Assembly (NCBI GenBank): GCA_973895155.1
Contig: OZ316893.1
Coordinates: forward strand, 22,134,001-22,198,000
Direction of reading: 5' to 3'
Length of the DNA stretch: 64,000 nucleotides
DNA from: Marsupella aquatica
Lineage: Eukaryota; Marchantiophyta
Shown: piece after piece, positions 35,962 to 48,192 of the stretch
How positions within the stretch are numbered: position 1 is the stretch's first letter
Layout: the number at the start of each line of letters is the position of its first letter
Notes under the pieces: generated by a model
The model's input: only the letters and a program-made list of their open reading frames with translations
What the model was told of the DNA's origin: nothing
Database searches by the model: none
Translations under genes and position numbers: made by a program

Positions 35962-37979
35962 ATTGTGCTCCGTTGTGGACGTTGAGATTAGATTACTGAA
36001 AGAACCTCGAGATAAAGTCGAGCTCTAGACTCTATTCGAGTTGCTTTGCCTTGAGATATTACATTGGACGCTATTCGCGCTTTTTTCCCCATAACATGTA
36101 CGATTACTCTAATCATAAGCTCGGATGGTAACATGGTGAAAAGACTTGACGGCAATTGAAATTCTCAAAGGAAAAAATCAATGCACTGTACCAGGGGGTA
36201 CATAGCTACAGTGAATTGTGAAAAACGCATTTCACGTGATAGCAGATGCGGCACTTGGTGTAATCGTGTTACCAATCATGTACAGTGCATTCCTTAATGG
36301 CTCTCAAGAGTAACAAATTGTAGACTGAGCTTTTCCTACATTCGTGCGACCTGGTAAAGAGAGGTTCGGATTCAAATCTATTGAAGGTGCAGACCGTCAT
36401 GTTCTCATGCACTTCCATTCACAGATATCGGTAGTCCTGGATTCGTGCAATGGTCTAACATCCTACCTAATCTTGCTCGGCGTAGCAGTTCGGTGCTGTT
36501 TAGTTGACAGCTCCTGCGATGTTCCAACACCTTAATATATATGTACTGTTGCTGATCTCCTTTTCCAATCTTCATCTGTTACGTAGAGCATTATTCATGA
36601 GATGGCCTTGGATTCGGATACACGGTCTCAAATCCTACCTACCTTTGTAGTATTTGGTATGAGCAGGGCCGCGAGACATTCTAATTCTGGCCTTTGGCTC
36701 ATAACCACCGCTAGAGAAACCCCCACCTAACTATTTCTGTTGAATTTCGTTCTGTGGCGCTGGAATTTAATGACGAATGCTCGAGCTGGTCCTGAATTGC
36801 TCGATTCGGTCTATCAAACATTCAAACGGTCTCATCCAACCAACCGACTGTAAACTCAGCATCATTTGTGGATAAGCTCAATTCTAGGACTGTAATTTAC
36901 TTATTAGATCACAATGCGGTGAATGACAAATTGACAATGCTCTATAGACTTAGCTCTCTCAATCCGACATTGTTGGGTTCGTAGGCACTGTGTTAGAATG
37001 ATGAAATTGGATCGGTGTAGGTGGCGGACATCCCCGTAGAACGTCATTGGGCTCCGTGAAGTTTCTTCAATGCTCACCTCGTGGAGTTCGGTTGAAAGTC
37101 AGTGTGCGCAGAACTTAGGAGACATAATTATGTGATTTCTTGTCTGTTGTCTTCTTGGATTTATGAGGGCAATATGCGAGACTGATACTTATGTAGTACA
37201 TCGAAATTGGTATTTTGCGCTTATAGCTCACCTAATATTCTATTAATAAGAGTTAATATTCTCTTAAGAGTGAAGGAGATAATACACAAGAAAAGTACAA
37301 AGGTACCTAACTTGAGAGAGATATGCACTTGCCCTCTAGGTAGGTAATGATACTCAATTCAATTAAAATTATAGAATTAGTAAATAAACATTTACCTAGG
37401 TAATTGATAGTCAATTTAAAAGATATATGCTTGATGTTTTCCCGTGAAACTTGTTTCTCTAATGGTCTCTATCAAACTTTTTTTACCAAGTGGGATCCTT
37501 CTTAATAACCCGTACACTTGTTCTTGTGTGGTGCTTACTATGTACATTTAACAACACCCATTGCCTCGTAGTGCACTTGGCTCCTAGGCCTAGTCCACCA
37601 CGCGAGTCACCGTAGTCTACCGCGGTCCATCGAAACGGACAACAATGTCATTACCATAGAATTCAAAGGGTTAATGTACGAAGACACAATGGATTCCGTC
37701 TTCCTATTTTTCAAGGTATAGGGTTTAGGGTGTACCCTGACACCTTTGGGTCTATCTTCTTTTGGAATTGTTTGTATGCATATGCAGGGGAGTATTGTCA
37801 TTTTTCGAGCGCATTTGTTGATCAATTGCCGATTTTTGTTGTGACGGCAGTCGGGGAATTCCAAATATTGAACTTGAATATTCACTGTGGACATTTCGAG
37901 GTACTCCGCACTGACAATCCCACATTAAAACATCATGAAAAACTTGTGTGCACCGTGTGAAAAGCACACCTAATTAAAA
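35962..37979. other. Non-coding stretch right of the giant hAT
   Basis: No gene recognised. A block near 37340-37400 (gtaatgatactcaattcaattaaaa) recurs near 38614-38640, just before the LINE fragment, so 37340-38640 may be a decayed element with direct repeats at its edges. Confidence 0.35.
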
Positions 37980-38345
37980 CCCCGCAATACGGTAAAAATT
38001 TGAACCTGAAAACATAATCCATATTGTATTCAAGTCGCGGTTTGGACAGCGGCGGCCGCTTTTCATGGTTCTTCCACATCATCTCTGCGGTTTCACCTGT
38101 TTCTCCCACATGTTTCTTTGACCATGCAGAGGTGGCCTCCCGCACGGTCCAACAGTCACAAAAAAACCCGTACAGGCAAACCTAATGACTACCCCACGAT
38201 CGGTCAAATTTTGAATCCGAGGACATAATGCATATGGTATTCAAATCACAGTTTCGGAAGTGGCGCCCGCTTTTCACGGTTTCTCCCTAATAATCTTCAT
38301 GGCTTCTCAGTCGACCTTGCAAGGTCGGCTGCACGGTCCAACCGT
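37980..38345. repeat. Direct repeat, two diverged units of about 215 bp
   Basis: Units start near 37980 and 38195. Shared blocks: aattttgaa-c-gagacataat-catat-gtattcaa, then gcccgcttttcatggtt-ctcc, then a block ending gcacggtccaac. Confidence 0.7.
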
Positions 38346-38464
38346 GCAGTTTGCTTGAAGTCATGTTTGACCATAGTCTTTCTGGAAAACGTAGTTGGTC
38401 ACTCCATGAAGGAAAAACTCGTTACAGTGCCCGTGATAAGAACATTTGACGGAAAATACTGAAA

Positions 38465-38565
38465 AGGGGCCTATTATGTAAGAGAAGTTACCTGGGGGGG
38501 CTTATTAGGTAAGAAAAGTTACCTAGGGGCCCATCATGTAAGAAAGGTTCACTCAGGGGGCCCAT
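38465..38565. repeat. Three short tandem units of about 33 bp
   Basis: ggggcctattatgtaagaga-gttacc is repeated three times with changes, ending gggggcccatcaagc. Confidence 0.7.
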
Positions 38566-38682
38566 CAAGCTTATATCTCGTCAATTTAATTAAAAGAAGA
38601 AACACTTGCATTAAGTAATGATAGTCAATTCAATTAAAACCATGAAATTAGTGAAGAAAACCATGAGGGGAACACAAAACAC

Positions 38683-39679
38683 CAGGTGTGCTGGGAAGCC
38701 CAATCGGATACAAGGTACGCCCTTCTCTTGCTGCCAGGTTCCTTCTAGAGAAAATCAGAAAACGATTATGTCACTGGACGAATCGTTGCTTAACTCTGGC
38801 GGGAAGGGCGGTTCTCCTAAAGCACGTTTTAAGAGCCATTCCTACATACCACCTCATGACTATGGACATCCAGGCAACTGGCTACAAGGAACTTGAGAAA
38901 GTATGGAGAAGATTCCTATGGGGTTTGAATCCAAACAAAGGCAACAAGAAAGCTCTGATTGCTTTGGAGGACATCACGACTAGCAAAGGAGAAGGGGGGC
39001 TGGGAATTCTCCCTTTTCAGGAGCAAGTGACAGCCCTCAAGATGAGACACATGTCCAAGATGATTCAGGGGCAACCGGTGAGTGGATCAAGATTGCCCAT
39101 GAGCTCCTAAGCAAAGGGCTGAGGAAAGGACCAGGAAAAAAAGAAAAAAAAGGTTGGTCCCCCACTGAAGCGCTGCTACTGAGTACTGACTGGATCAGTA
39201 CTGGCTCCCCAATGTTGAGGGCTCCTACGTGGGTGGCATGACAAGAGAAAAAATGTGAATTTTACCTTTGGCAGAGGGGAATTACCGCACACACTCACGA
39301 TGGAGCAGACTTTGTTGCTCTATGAGAGGGACCAGCAGGTGGAGACCAGTGAAAGGATCGCTCTGCGGAGATACTTGGCCAACCGTGGAGTGAAGGTGAT
39401 CTCTGACCTATGGACTGCGCAACATGGATTGGGCGAACAAGGAAGAACTGCACCTAAAGGTCAGAAGCAACAAACACCGCGGACATAGGATCTTCCTTTT
39501 GTTCTACAAGCAACTGAGACAGTACCAAGGACTTAACAAGAAACAGCTGCAGGACAGCGACAGATGGAAATGAAATTGGAAAGGGAAGAACAAGGGCTGG
39601 TCTTTCCCCAACCAGGTGTGGGGTAATTGTGGTCTGAATAGAGAGCACGACACCACCAAGATCAACAGGAGATGGGGAC
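38683..39679 (+). pseudogene. LINE reverse transcriptase C-terminal fragment, 5' part
   Basis: Encodes the thumb/linker region typical of plant L1-type LINE polymerases: LGSPIGYKV, HWTNRCLTLAGRAVLLKHVL, IPTYHLMTMDIQATG, FLWGLNPNKGNKKALIALEDI, KGEGGLGILPF. The fragment has no catalytic reverse transcriptase core, so it is truncated at its 5' end, as LINE copies usually are. Beyond about 39110 the frame is broken by shifts and stops, but a segment with DRWK and KGWSFPNQVW leads to the junction at 39679, where the gypsy element interrupts it. Confidence 0.8.
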
Positions 39680-41390
39680 TGTCACACCATTCTAGGTAGT
39701 GTTAGAGTGTATTGTACTATCTAGATCCGTATGTTTGGTATGTGTGCTATATGAGCTGATAAGGTTCCATCAGGTTTGTGTGACAGGGTACTTCTCACTT
39801 ATGAGGCATTGAAAGGTCATCTTTCAATGTTGAGCCTTGGAGAGAGAGGAGCTTGAGTGGCTATGGTGGCTGTGAGCTCCGCTTGTGTAACGTGGATTCC
39901 TTGAGTAGTGCAAGGTGAATTGGCTTGACATACGTGTGTGATCGGATCGGTGCGGGATCGATGGGGTATTGTTGACCGGGATCGTTGTGCCGATTGTTGA
40001 GCAGATTACATTGAAAGATCAGGACCTTCAAACTCTGTTGTGCGAACAAAAGCTCAGTCTGAGTTTGTTGTTGACGATTTGCAGTAGATCGAATCGATTG
40101 GAGCTGTTGTTTTGATCCATGGTACCTCGGATCGTGGAGTGGACTGCCGGTATTTCGATTCGCTATAGTCGGTGTTGAGAAGTTTGTGCTTGATCTGTGC
40201 TGCCATTTGACGGACAGTATGCTGTTGTTCGCATTTTTGTGAAGTAGATCGGGCCTGCATCGTCATCGTATGCAGATCTGTTGGGCCGATTTGCTATTTT
40301 CGCAAGGGAAACAGCCGTGGATGTTGGTAGATCGGGCCTGCATCATCGTCGTATGCAGATCTGTTGGGCCGATCTGTTGTTTTCGCAAGGGAAACAGCTA
40401 CGGATGTTGCTGAATCGTGCAACGACACTGCCTCTGTAGCGATTTGCAGAACTTGCACGCCGACCTCTGCGTTTTGTTGAAGAAATAGAACTTTGAATGT
40501 TGTTGTTTTGGTAGCGGATGCGGGCTGCTGCTGATCAAAGCGCAAAGGCACTATCGCCTACGTGTTTGCCCATTTCACGAGGGCTGGATCGCGGATTCGC
40601 TACGACACGATAGCGTGTCGACGCGCTGCATTTCCGTGAAGGAAACTCGAGGCCGAAGTGTGGACGTTGCCGAATCTGGAAGTTGGATCCGGCGTAGCGA
40701 AGCATTGCTTGGCTCATCTCGGCGTTCAGAGGCTTCGAGGCAACTCGTGGTTACTCGAGACAAGGGGCGTGAGGGCGAAGCAGGAGCGGGCGGGCCAGCA
40801 AGCTGGTACGTGAGGAGAATTGCAAGTGCTGCCATTTTGGAGTGGCAGATTTGGTGCATAATGACAAGTGAGAGGTCACCCATCCCAAAGCTATTCCTCC
40901 CCTCATGCGCTTAACTAGCAAGTTCCTATGTGGTGCATTGTACATGCTTCCTTCCACACTTGGTGTCCAAGGAATGAGGCCCTAGGGGTTTTATGCACTT
41001 TTGAATTCATCTAGATACTCTGTTTTAGCTAGTTTGCGATGGATTCTTGAATATTTGACGCGGGATTCTTGAGGCCTATTATGAAGGCCCTACATTGAAC
41101 TATATGCACATTATTTTCATGTATTTCTGATTGATTGGTGTGGAGAGTTGTGGTGAATCCTCTTCTTGTTGTTGGATCCTCTCCACACATGCTTCCTGTT
41201 TATGCGCCATGTTGGTTTGGCGTGGGCGCTTGATTCTATAGGAATGATCCGGGTTTGCAACCGGACATTCTAGTTGTGCTACGTATTTCTCTCTTGGTGA
41301 TGTTGGAGTGATGCCCAACACACATGGTGAGTGCTTGTGTTATTGACAGGGACAGATTGCCCTTAGGATTAGCATATAGATTAGGTTAGG
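39680..41390 (+). other. 5' terminus and leader of the gypsy element
   Basis: Starts TGTCACAC, whose exact complement GTGTGACA occurs at 39778-39785; this 106-bp block could be a short LTR but has no match at the 3' end. The rest is a long untranslated leader of about 1.6 kb holding a tandem duplication. No recognisable primer-binding site. Confidence 0.4.
40244..40409. repeat. 83-bp tandem duplication in the gypsy leader
   Basis: Units start gtagatcgggcctgcat at 40244 and 40327, with about six differences between them. Confidence 0.85.
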
Positions 41391-43073
41391 TTGGTCACCA
41401 CAGATTATTCTGGTGCTGCTGGGTTACCCGATGGACGACGGACCGGTTTCACTCGGAGTGGGGCACAGTTTTGGCCAACGACATTGGTAGCAGTCAGTAG
41501 TGCAGCTTCAGACAGTGATTCTGACGAGGACTCAGTGACCAGTTCTTCTCGTCATCAGGTGGTTGCATCTTTGTTGTGGGATACGGGCGAGATGTATGGG
41601 GCTACAAAGGGCCCACGACGATACTCTGGTGCAGTTGGCACAATTGATCTGGATGACTTCATCCAGGAGTTTGATACGTGGTGCGATATGCAGACATTGC
41701 GTAACGCCACGTTGTTTACCCCTTTCATGGCATGGAAGGGATTATTTTAGCATTTGGAGGGGCCACCCATGGATGACTACCATGAGTTCCGGAAGGCTCA
41801 TTTGGTTGAGATTGAGGCATGGAGGCAGCATTGGTCGCCTAATTACGTGTCCATCACCTATGGCACTAGTGCGGTTGCCCAACCCATTGCCACAGCTGCT
41901 GCTTCTTCTAGCAGCACTAGCCAAAGTGGCACACCATCCACCACCAGCACTCCAACAGCATCCACCGCTACTCCTGCCGGTGTGATTGTGATAGGAACTG
42001 GAGTTGCGCCAGCATTTAACCTTGTGGTGGAATTCTTTGAGGTACTGAAGCAGAACTATCAGGGTGTGAGAACTGATAAGTTGAAGGGTCTCCAGGAGTT
42101 CCAGCGCAAGACTGGAGAGAGTCTACGTGAGGCATACACTCGTATGCGCAGATTGATCATTGTCACCAAGGGAGTGACAGAGGCTCAAGCAGTCCAATTT
42201 TGGTATGCAATTCTGGATAGAGAATTGCGACGTAGAGTGAGAAATGTCACTCTGCTTAGGGATGCAGATCCCACATTAGCAGTTGTTTTTACCCTTTCTG
42301 AGCGCATTGAGCTCAATATGGTGAATGAGAAGGTGGTGACTTCCGGATTTGCCAAGGAACCACCAAAGGCTGCATCTACATCCACACCATAGCCTACTGC
42401 ACGAAAGAGCCAGAGGGAGAAGCCTACTACACAAGAGTCTACCAGCCAGAGATCTATGCCCTCTTATGCTGGACAGCAGTCAGGATGTTGGACCTGTGGT
42501 GGGGATCATGCACAGAGATATTGCCCAGATCATAGAGGATCAGGGGGAGCATCAGCGCCTGATCAGCGATAGTGTGATCACTGTGGAGCTCCTCGACACA
42601 CCAAGGATAGGTGTTTCTCACTCCACCCTGAGTTACGGAGGGGAGGATCCCATACACATGATCAGGGAAGAGGAGGCGGAGGTAGAGGTGGTGGACGTGG
42701 TCGTGGCATGCCATATGCAGGGAGACAGGGAGGTGACGCTGCCCCTGCTGTAACCATAGATCCAAAGGATGCTAAGATTGCTCAATTGGAGTAACAGCTA
42801 GCTGCCATGGCTAGTTTCTAGGTGAGACCTACTTCTGGTGATGGGGCATCTACATCCTATGGACCTTCCACATCCCATGGTCCTTCCACATCTTATGGAG
42901 CTGATGGAGACCTTACCACCATGGGATTCATGTGTGGCACTGCACATATTGATGCATCAGCAGCATTGACACGTGGGGCAACCAAAGCTCTTGAGCCCCG
43001 AGGAGCAGTAGTGGAGTTAGATCCATAGAGGGGGGATGCACGTCGGCAGACAAAGCTTCCTCAGTCTTTTACA
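41391..43073 (+). pseudogene. Gypsy gag with two zinc knuckles, broken
   Basis: Nucleocapsid precursor. Ser/Asp-rich start, then a gag core (DLDDFIQEFDTWCDMQTL; FFEVLKQNYQGVRTDKLKGLQEFQRK; REAYTRMRRLI). Two CCHC knuckles follow: CWTCGGDHAQRYC (one residue short of the canonical spacing) and CDHCGAPRHTKDRC (canonical), then an RGG-rich stretch (GRGGGGRGGGRGRG) and Thr/Ser/Tyr-Gly repeats. All lie in one frame, stopped by TAG at 41748, 42390, 42570, 42819 and 43026 and TAA at 42792. No clear start codon: the frame opens after a TAG at 41382. Confidence 0.8.
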
Positions 43074-44117
43074 TTGTCAGAGACAGTTCAAACTGCCTCT
43101 ATGAACCCGGTTCAGACAAACCCTGATGTGGATAAGTTGGTAGAATCAGGTAGTGATGCAGTAGGGATGACAGGTACCCTGCTGGGGGCGGCTACTGCCA
43201 TGATACGCACCCCATTATTTCTAGCGACAGACATGCTAAACTTGGGAGTTGGTCCTGCAGAAGTGTTCAAATTGGTAGCTACACTCTGTGAGGACACTCC
43301 AGTGGTTGCTTCCCATGTAGAAGCAGCTTGTAGTGTTGAAGCAGTGAAGACCATGCCACCTACTACTACTAGTGAGACATGGCATGCAACAGCAGCAAGG
43401 TTGATGGATTTACCAGCACGCCCTGCATTTGAGAGGACTAGGTTTAAACCTAGTGTTGTGTCATTGGATAATCAAAGTGGTATCTTCCGATTAGTTGGGC
43501 CTTCTAGGGCAGTATACCAGCCAGAGAGAGTGTTACTAGATACTGATGCTCAGCCCTTGATGTTGGGTAAGTCTGCCATACGTGGATTGGGATTGCGTCC
43601 AGAGGATTTGGAGGATTGTCCCTTTCCCATTCAGACTTCATTGGGGGGACCTACACCTACACAACACATTATCAGGGGACCTCTTGATTTGAGGATTCAG
43701 GAAGGTCATACCACAGATAGCTCACAGATACAGGCGCGAGCAATTCTGACTAAGGCAGAGTCATATGATGTGTTGGTGGGATGTACAGTGCTCTACCCCA
43801 TGGGATTTATTCTTGATTTTTGGGAGGAATCAGTGTCATATAGACCTGATTGGCAGTCAGGAGATGCTCGATTGAGCAAATTGCTAGTGAGATTTAGTGG
43901 ACCTGTGGGAGGCCCTAAATCCACACCATTGTCTTTGGTAGCATTCAGTGGTCTAATTGCTGGACCTGATGATTTGATTGAGGGTAATGCGCATGCAGCA
44001 GATGTTCCATCATTGGAGGAGTCTCATAAGGAGCACATCATGCGAGGATTACCTGTTGGCAGTGTTGTGCCACCAGTGTGGGGCACTGCACATGCCTTTC
44101 CACAGACAGCAGCATGA
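43074..44117 (+). pseudogene. Gypsy aspartic protease region
   Basis: Continues the gag frame. The retropepsin-like domain is in the second half: VLLDTDAQPLMLGKS, ILTKAESYDVLVGCTVLY, PMGFILDFW. The active-site triad is normally Asp-Thr/Ser-Gly; here it reads D-T-D, a Gly-to-Asp change that should inactivate it. Ends at TGA 44115, after which the same frame continues into the methyltransferase. Confidence 0.75.
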
Positions 44118-45387
44118 TTGGTACATGATGCATGGCATCATGCTTTTACACCACGGTCAGGAGCAGAGCAGCCTCTTGCAGATGGACCTGTGACTCTTTC
44201 ACCATTGGATACCACTCCTATTGCTTGGTAGTATCCACCGGAGGGTATTTGTTTGTTGGATCTTTTTGGTGGGATTAGCACTGGATTGGCTGCTGTTCTT
44301 CAGGCAGGAATTCCTGTGCGTCATTATTTGTATGTGGAGTCAGATGAGACAGCACGGAGGGTCTCATTGTGACATGTGGCTATGTTGGTGGATAGATATC
44401 CATAGTTGCTACCAGTGGATGTTGTTCGTGGTTATCAGCATGCACTACCTGCTGATATTTCATTGTTGGGGGTAGATCATCTGCATCGTGTTGGCCCCAT
44501 TGATTTGGTGATTGCTGGTTGGCCATGTCAGGGCCAATCTAGAGCTGGCGTTGGGCATGGACTTCATGATCCACACTCTGCTTTGTTTTGGGAGATGTTA
44601 TGGATGCTGCATCATCTCCAGTTACATCAGACATAGTCTCTAGCATACATTTTGGAGAATGTGCCATTGTTAGGTGATGATCGTAGTCGAATTGTTGCCA
44701 GTGTTGACCAGGTGAGGTCTTGGATTGGACCTGCATGCTGTGTTATTGGATGCTGCACGTGTGGGTTCTCGTGCACATCATCCACGCTTGTGGTGGACTA
44801 ATTTGATCCCATGTGAGGTGCTGAAGCGCGTATTTGACAGTATTCCATGCTCACCAGCCTTAGTGGTGGATGATGTTTTGGCTCCAGGGCGTCGTGCACA
44901 GGGTGTGACCCAACCTAATAGACCTCCATTGGCAATGGTCAATGCAGTTGGGTGCCCACGTTGTGCATTACCCACTCTTGTAAGCCACTCTGCTTCATAT
45001 GCATTCAGAGCAGGTGGCCCTGGACTTGTGTGGGACACAGCTCTCCAACAGTTAGTGGAACCTACTGTTGATGAGAGAGAGCGTGCTATGGGATTTTTGA
45101 CTGGCACAACTGCAGTTGCCTCTATGTCAGAGGGTTTGCGGTGCCAGGTTCTTGGTCAAGCAATGGACCTAAATTGTTTGACTTGGATTATCAGCTTGGG
45201 AGTAGCTGAACAGTTGCGGATGCGCTCTGCTGGAATTATTGATTGTCCCTTGCTGAGCTTGCGGTCCACTGAGACAGTACTGACCACAGCTGGGGGCGAG
45301 CAGACAATCCATGGACCTATGGTAGGATTGGCCAAGGCTGGACAGATTGTTGAGCAAGAAGGGACTACTCAATCTACTACTAAATAG
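44118..45387 (+). pseudogene. C5 cytosine DNA methyltransferase domain inside gypsy pol
   Basis: Would transfer a methyl group from S-adenosylmethionine to cytosine C5. Motifs in canonical order: I (LDLFGGISTGLAAVLQAG, cofactor loop), II (YLYVESDETAR), IV (DLVIAGWPCQGQSRAG with the catalytic Cys of PCQ), VI (ILENVPLL with the ENV glutamate), VIII-like (ARVGSRAHHPRLWWTNL), a variable target-recognition stretch, then IX-X (EPTVDERERAMGF, LGQAMDLNCLTWI). The order is not the rearranged one of plant DRM enzymes. It is broken by TAG 44229, TGA 44370, TAG 44403, TAG 44634, one frameshift between about 44700 and 44750, and TAG 45385. Catalytic residues survive. It sits between protease and reverse transcriptase, in the polyprotein frame. 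Capture of such enzymes by retrotransposons has been reported in dinoflagellates and a charophyte, from memory. Confidence 0.88.
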
Positions 45388-47181
45388 CAATCATCGGCTA
45401 TCTCTTCTACCCTACAAAGAGATATTAGGGATTTGGTGGAGAGTTGGGAACCACAGCTTGGCCCTAAGTTGACAGGGGAGGAGAGACGTCGCATGCATCG
45501 ATTCCTAAAGAGTTACTGGAATTGTTTTGCATTTAGCATGAAGGATTTGGGGACATTAAAGGGTCCTGGTATTCAAATTGAATTGGCTAGTGATGCGCCA
45601 ATCTTTTGTAGGCCATACCGTTACAGTGACATGGAGAGAGCTCTGATTCAAAGCAGAACTCAAGATTTGTTGGAGGCTGGATTGGTGGAGATTTCATATG
45701 GGGAGTATGCATCTACCACAATGATGTCAGCCAAGAAGGATGTGCATGGCAATTACACAGATAGAGGCATGTGTGGTGATTACAGACCCATTAATTGCCA
45801 GACAAAATTTGATAGATATGCCATGCCCACACCTGAGGAGATCTTTGATGTTGTGGGGCATGCAAAGGTTTTCAGTTCATTGGATCTGAGGGCAGGGTAC
45901 CATCAGCTTCCAATTAGGCATGCTGACAGGTCCAAGACAACATTCTGGGGGATTGATTCTTATGGCAAAGATCATTTGTATCAGTGGTTATTCTTACCAT
46001 TTGGGTTGAAGAATGCACCAGCTGAGTTCCAGAGAGTCATGGATCGAATCCTTGCAGGTTTGGATTTTGTCAGATGTTATATTGATGATATTTTGGTCTA
46101 TTCTTCTACTGTGGAAGAACATCAACAGCACTTGCAGATTGTGTTGGAGAGATTGAGAGCACATGGGTTGAAGCTCCATCCTAGCAAGTGTAAGTTCTTC
46201 CAAGACCAGATTGAATATTTGGGCCACACTATATACCCAGGGGGATTGGGTGTACAGCAGACTAAAGTGGAGGCCATTACACATATTCCTTGTCCTACTG
46301 ATGTGAGTAGAGTTCGTGCATTCTTGGGATTGGCGAGCTACTACAGGAGGTATGTTAAAGGATTTAGCCAGCTTGCTAAACCTTTGACCATACTCACTAA
46401 GTTGGATCAGGAATGGATTTGGGGTGATGACCAGGAGCATGCCTTTCAGGAGTTGAAGCAAAGGTTGGCATCATCCCCTATTTTGAGAAGACCCATCTCA
46501 GGCAGACCATTTCAGCTACACACTTATTGGAGTGGAGTAGGACTTGGAGTAGTGCTGACTCACAAGGATGATGAGGGGAATGAGTTTGTTGTGGCTTATG
46601 CCAGTAGATCAAACAATTCAGCAAAGGCTAAGTATAGCTCTTATGAGGGAGAGTGTTTGGCAGCAGTGTGGGCTGTTGCACACTTTCGTTGCTACTTGTT
46701 TGGTAACGCTTTTACCTTGATCACTGATCATCAGCCTCTTAAGTGGTTAATGGAGTCTGACAAGCTTACAGGGAAGCTTGCAAGATGGGCATTGTTGTTA
46801 CAGGAGTATGATTTCCAAGTGGTGCATAGGCCTGGAAAAGTGAACTTGGATGCAGATGGATTAAGCCGCAATCCATGTACCAGTCAGCAGGATGAGACTG
46901 GAGCCAGATGGCATGATGAGTTAGATAAGGAGATGGTGCCAGGATGGCATGCATCTGCCTTTCTTTGTTGGGTGCCAGCATATAGTGGATCTATGGACTC
47001 TACCTCATTGGATGGAGTGGATGAGGAGTCTTCAGATGTGGATGTTGGTGAGGTAACTTTTGGACAGCAAGATATTCACAATGATGTGAGAGTGTTGGAA
47101 TATCTGCGCAGTGGTTCTATTGTTGGCAGTGTTGATGCCAAAGAACGTGACAGGGTTCTACAGAGAGCCAAGAGGTTTTGA
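45388..47181 (+). pseudogene. Gypsy reverse transcriptase and RNase H
   Basis: An open run of 582 codons from 45433. Reverse transcriptase: PYRYSDMERALI, MCGDYRPIN, FSSLDLRAGYHQL, FLPFGLKNAPAEFQRVMD, CYIDDILVYS (YxDD intact), FLGLASYYRRYV. RNase H: the first catalytic Asp is lost (LHTYWSGVGLG, where the family has T-D), while the Glu in YEGECLAAVWAV and the Asp in ITDHQPLKWL remain. The tail VHRPGKVNLDADGLSR is typical. Ends at TGA 47179 within RF-stop-WEGNHLLR, probably a CGA arginine originally. Confidence 0.92.
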
Positions 47182-48192
47182 TGGGAGGGAAACCATCTTT
47201 TGAGAGTACTGCATGATGGTAGGGTGTTGGTGGTACCAAAACCATCACAACGAGTACATTTGGTGCGACATGCACACGAGGAGTTGGGGCACTTTGGTGT
47301 GAAGCGCACTTATAGCTTGCTGCAAACACAGTATTGGTGGCGTGGTATGCACACTCATGTCCAGCAGTTGATAGCTAAGTGTGTGGTATGTGATAGAGTG
47401 AGAACATTATTTAATGCTCCCACTCCCCAGTTGCACCCGTTGCCGATCATAGGTTTGGGATATTGTTAGATTTTGGATTTTGCTGGTCCATTACCTTTTA
47501 CCCAACGTCATAATCGGTATGTTTTGGTCATGGTGGAGCACTTCTCCAAGTGGATTGAGCTAGTGGCGTTGCCAGATAAAGCCAGTGAAGGAGTTGCTGC
47601 TACATTTTTGGATCGTGTACTCAGTCATTTTGGAGCACCAGCTGAGGTGTTGACTGATCAGGGAACTGAGTTCCGTGGAGAGTTTGAGAGTTTGTGTGAA
47701 CAAGCTCTGATTGATCATCGTACTACCTCTCGTGATCATCCTGAGGCAGATGGATTAGCCGAGAGAGTTGTACAAACTATAAAGAGAGGATTGCGTAAAT
47801 ATGGCTTGCAGGTTGGTCATCTGGGAGAATGGGATCTCCAGCTACCTTGGTTAGCTATGGGCTACCGTTTCAGTCGGCAAACATCACTTGCATCCTTTTC
47901 ACCTTACTTTTTGCTCTATGGTAGAGAGCCAGATTTGCTAGCAGCTATTCGTCGTGATGCTGCACCAGTTGTGAACTTGGATGATCCTGATGTTTGGGTC
48001 AAGGTGTGTTCAGAGAGAGCACGGGTATTTCATAGAGTGATGCCCATGGCTTTTGACAACCTTGCCATTGCCCAACATCGTGATGCTTTGAGGTATGCCA
48101 CTATTTGTGGAGGAGGTTACCGTGCAAGCATTCGATGATTTCATCCTGGTGATTATGTTTATTTGTAGCAGACAGCACCCACAACACTTGAT
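47182..48192 (+). pseudogene. Gypsy integrase
   Basis: HHCC zinc finger (HAHEELGHFG ... CVVCDRV), catalytic core with D (LDFAGPLPF), D (VLTDQGTEF) and E (ADGLAERVVQ), and C-terminal PYFLLYGREPDL and RFHPGDYVYL-like remnants. Interrupted by TAG 47467, TGA 48136 and TAG 48166. The C-terminal part leads in frame into the PHD finger. Confidence 0.9.

Noticed and set aside
44118-45387. Methyltransferase as a host gene or a bacterial contaminant
   Set aside because: It lies between protease and RT in a shared frame, with the same pattern of decay as its neighbours.
46000-46461. Minus-strand frame of 155 codons over the gypsy reverse transcriptase
   Set aside because: Shadow of the RT frame on the opposite strand.
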